Below, in pieces: positions 61,972-64,000 of a stretch of 64,000 nt of DNA; within the stretch, counting starts at the first letter, position 1, and each line of letters starts with the position of its first letter. The notes under the pieces were generated by a model. The model made no database searches, was not told the origin of the DNA, and saw only the letters and a program-made list of their open reading frames with translations. Where the stretch lies: the NCBI RefSeq assembly GCF_024171945.1, contig NZ_JAMTCR010000006.1, positions 434,001 to 498,000 of the forward strand. Reading direction: 5' to 3'. The translations under genes and the position numbers were made by a program. Origin of the DNA: Actinokineospora globicatena (GTDB taxonomy: Bacteria > Actinomycetota > Actinomycetes > Mycobacteriales > Pseudonocardiaceae).

Positions 61972-63551
61972 CCCAGGTCCCGCCCGCGCAGCGCCAGCAG
62001 GCCGCCGAACGCCGCGACCGCGGCCACCGCGGCCAGGGCGGCGACCGGCCAGGCGCTGAACTCGCCGCCGGGTAGGCGCGGCACGTGCGCGTACGGCGAC
62101 AGGTCGCTCAACCACCCCGGGAGCCCCAGCAGCGGTCCGAGCTCGCCGAGCAGCACGAAGACCACCACCGCGCCCCACCCCGCCGCGGCCAGGCGCGGCG
62201 CCGCGCCGTAGACCGCCAGGACGATCCCGGCAAGCACCCACCCCGCCGGTGCCTGGACGACCGCGCCGAGCACCACCCGGCCCACTTGGCCCGCGTCGCC
62301 GGTGCGCACCGCGTGCACCGCGCCCGCCGCCAGGCCCGCCGACACCAGGACGACCACCACACCCGCGCACGCGGCCGCGAGGTGACCGGCGGCCCACCGC
62401 ACCCGGCCCACCGGAGCCGACAGCAGCAACGCCGCCCGGCCCGTGTTCTCCTCCGCCGACGCGCGCAGGGTCGCTTGCACCCCGTAGACCGACGCCACCA
62501 CGCCGAGGATGCCCAGCATGGCCGCCAGCACGGTGTCGGTCAGCTCCCCCTGACCGCCCAGCTCGGCGAACAGCTGCCGCGCCTGGTCGCTGGTGAGCAT
62601 CCCGCCGACATCGGCCGCGACGCCGCCCACCACCAGCCCGTACGCGGCGAACCCGGCTGCCCAGGCCAGCAGCGGGCCGCGGTGCAGCCGCCAGGCCAGC
62701 CCGGTGGTGGACCGCAGGTCGCGCCCGGCGCGGGCAGGACCTGCTCGATCCGGGAGCAGACCCCCGCCGAGGTCGCGGTGGGCCACCAGCGCGTACGCGG
62801 CGGTGCTCACCACGGCCGCGGTGAGCACCGCGAGCCCCCCGACCCACCACCGGTCACCCGCGTAGGGCCGGACCTGCTGGGCCCACGCCAGCGGTGAGGC
62901 CCACGAGAGCCACGGCGCGGCGGTGTCACCCACCGCGCGCACCCCGAACGCCGCGCCGAGCAGCGCGACGGCGAGGCCGGTGGCCGCCCGCGCCCCGGTG
63001 ACCAGTTGGGCGGTCACCCCGGCGACGGCCGCGAACACCAGTGCCACCGCGAACCAGGCCAGTGCCACCGCGACCGAGCCCGCCACCGGCAGCCCGACCG
63101 CGCCGAGCCCGACAGCCGTCACCGCGCCGAGCACCGCGTTCGCCCCGACGACCACGACGAGGGCGGCGGTCAGCGGCGCGAACCGGCCCACCGCACCCGC
63201 CTGGACGAGTTCGAGCCTGCCCGCTTCCTCCTCCGCCCGCGTGTGCCGCACCACCAGCACGATCGCCAGCACCGCGACCGCCAGCGCCCCAGTGGCGAGC
63301 GGCTTGAGCATCGCCAGCGCGCCCAGCGAGCCCACGTCGGGGACGCGGCCGTAGAGGGCGACCATCGCCGGGGTGTCGTTGACGGCACCGACCGCTCGCA
63401 CGACCGACGCGGCGGTGGGGTAGAGGTCACCGGTGGCGGCGGCGGAGCTGATCGCCACCAGGGCGAGCACCGCGATCCAGGTGGGCAGCAGCACGCGGTC
63501 GCGGCGCAGCGCCAACCGGACCAGCGCCCCGACGCCTGCCAGACCCGTCAC
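61968..63551 (-). CDS. ABC-2-type exporter permease
   Basis: 527 residues from GTG 63551, overlapping the ATPase stop as GTGA. About twelve hydrophobic segments in two halves (PTWIAVLALVAISSAAATGD; GALAVAVLAIVLVVRHTRAE; LLAWAAGFAAYGLVVGGVAA; AGVVVVLVSAGLAAGAVHAV). The pattern RHTRAEEEAGRLELVQAGAV and RASAEENTGRAALLLSAPVG, once in each half, is typical of fused ABC-2 permeases of actinomycete drug/polyketide exporters. It forms an operon with the ATPase and SulP genes. Confidence 0.88.
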   Translation of the reverse strand: MTGLAGVGALVRLALRRDRVLLPTWIAVLALVAISSAAATGDLYPTAASVVRAVGAVNDTPAMVALYGRVPDVGSLGALAMLKPLATGALAVAVLAIVLVVRHTRAEEEAGRLELVQAGAVGRFAPLTAALVVVVGANAVLGAVTAVGLGAVGLPVAGSVAVALAWFAVALVFAAVAGVTAQLVTGARAATGLAVALLGAAFGVRAVGDTAAPWLSWASPLAWAQQVRPYAGDRWWVGGLAVLTAAVVSTAAYALVAHRDLGGGLLPDRAGPARAGRDLRSTTGLAWRLHRGPLLAWAAGFAAYGLVVGGVAADVGGMLTSDQARQLFAELGGQGELTDTVLAAMLGILGVVASVYGVQATLRASAEENTGRAALLLSAPVGRVRWAAGHLAAACAGVVVVLVSAGLAAGAVHAVRTGDAGQVGRVVLGAVVQAPAGWVLAGIVLAVYGAAPRLAAAGWGAVVVFVLLGELGPLLGLPGWLSDLSPYAHVPRLPGGEFSAWPVAALAAVAAVAAFGGLLALRGRDLG

Positions 63552-64000
63552 GACCGGCTCCCGTAGTGGCTCAGGAACAGCTCCTCCAGAGTCGGGGGTT
63601 GGCAGACCAGGTCGCGGACGCCGCGTTCGCCCAACGCGGGCAGCACCCGACCGAGGGCGTCGGCGTCGACCCGGAACCGCACCTGGTCGCCGTCGGTGCT
63701 CAGGTCGTGCACGCCAGGCAGCGCGGCGAGCCCGTCGGCGGGTGCGGCCAGCCTCGCCCGCACCGAGGTCGTCGTGAGGTGGCGCAGCTCGGTGAGCGAA
63801 CCGCTGTCGACCACCCGACCCGAGCGCACGATGCTCACCCGGTCGCACAGCCTCTCCACCTCGGCCAGCACGTGGCTGGCCAGCAGCACCGTCCGGCCCG
63901 CCGCCCGCGCCTCGCGCACGCACTGCTCGAACACCGCCTGCATCAACGGGTCGAGCCCCGCCGTCGGCTCGTCGAGCACCAGCAGCTCGGCGTCGGACGC
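63548..64000 (-). CDS. ABC transporter ATP-binding protein, partial
   Basis: The frame enters from the right edge with ASDAELLVLDEPTAGLDPLM, so Walker B and the D-loop are present and the H-loop is LLASHVLAEVERLCD. The C-terminal extension VRARLAAPADGLAALPGVHD to PPTLEELFLSHYG is typical of ABC-2 exporter ATPases of the DrrA type. Walker A and the signature motif lie outside the window. It is coupled to the permease gene by a GTGA overlap. Confidence 0.92.
   Translation of the reverse strand, partial: ASDAELLVLDEPTAGLDPLMQAVFEQCVREARAAGRTVLLASHVLAEVERLCDRVSIVRSGRVVDSGSLTELRHLTTTSVRARLAAPADGLAALPGVHDLSTDGDQVRFRVDADALGRVLPALGERGVRDLVCQPPTLEELFLSHYGSRS

Noticed and set aside
60301-62850. Long N-terminal extension of the SulP frame
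   Set aside because: The upstream part overlaps the ABC permease, whose stop overlaps GTG 61971 in a typical GTGA arrangement.

Overview
The window is high-GC actinobacterial DNA. GTG starts are common, genes overlap as ATGA or GTGA, and actinomycete families abound (AICE-type replicases, SpdB-like DUF2637 protein, YVTN/RTX surface proteins, Acg-like nitroreductases, tandem universal stress proteins). A filamentous actinomycete such as a member of the Pseudonocardiales fits, but no marker gene fixes the genus.

Left flank (1-2.2 kb): a truncated VOC-family protein diverges from a class A FAD monooxygenase. A tRNA-Pro(GGG) follows at 2127-2200. The 3' end of this tRNA is an integration site: a 40-base core occurs at 2167, again at 13764 and again at 26932. 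These three copies bound two different integrative elements in tandem. Element 1 (2.17-13.80 kb) has int, xis and repSA, then a co-directional set of small genes, an SpdB-like DUF2637 gene, an FtsK-like tra gene, coiled-coil small genes and an SCO3933-like activator. All of these lie on the minus strand. A divergent GntR-HD hydrolase fusion follows, and then a region with a long hairpin. Element 2 (13.76-26.97 kb) has unrelated int, xis, rep and tra genes and a Pra-like activator. A divergent XRE regulator and a Nudix hydrolase follow, and then cargo: a hypothetical gene, two HTH regulators and an NB-ARC/TPR STAND ATPase.

Middle (27-46.3 kb): chromosomal accessory DNA. It holds a NACHT ATPase with a degenerate trypsin-like domain, a graveyard of gene fragments (IS30 transposase, OLD-like ATPase, histidine kinase), and an export operon. 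In that operon an FG-GAP protein is followed by a 2055-residue RHS polymorphic toxin and a pentapeptide-like protein that may be its immunity partner. Beyond it lie a fragment of a third AICE excisionase and a YVTN/IPT/DUF11/RTX surface protein broken by one amber codon.

Right part (46.4-64 kb): a Tat-exported FAD oxidase of the berberine-bridge type, then an island like the mycobacterial DosR dormancy regulon. It contains Hsp20, three Acg-like nitroreductases (one deleted), two CBS-domain proteins, two tandem universal stress proteins, phosphoketolase and acetate kinase. GGGACC..GGTCCC palindromes precede several of these genes. Phosphoketolase and acetate kinase would give ATP by substrate-level phosphorylation, which fits an energy-limited state. 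The window ends with a small membrane protein, a SulP transporter and an ABC exporter cut by the right edge.
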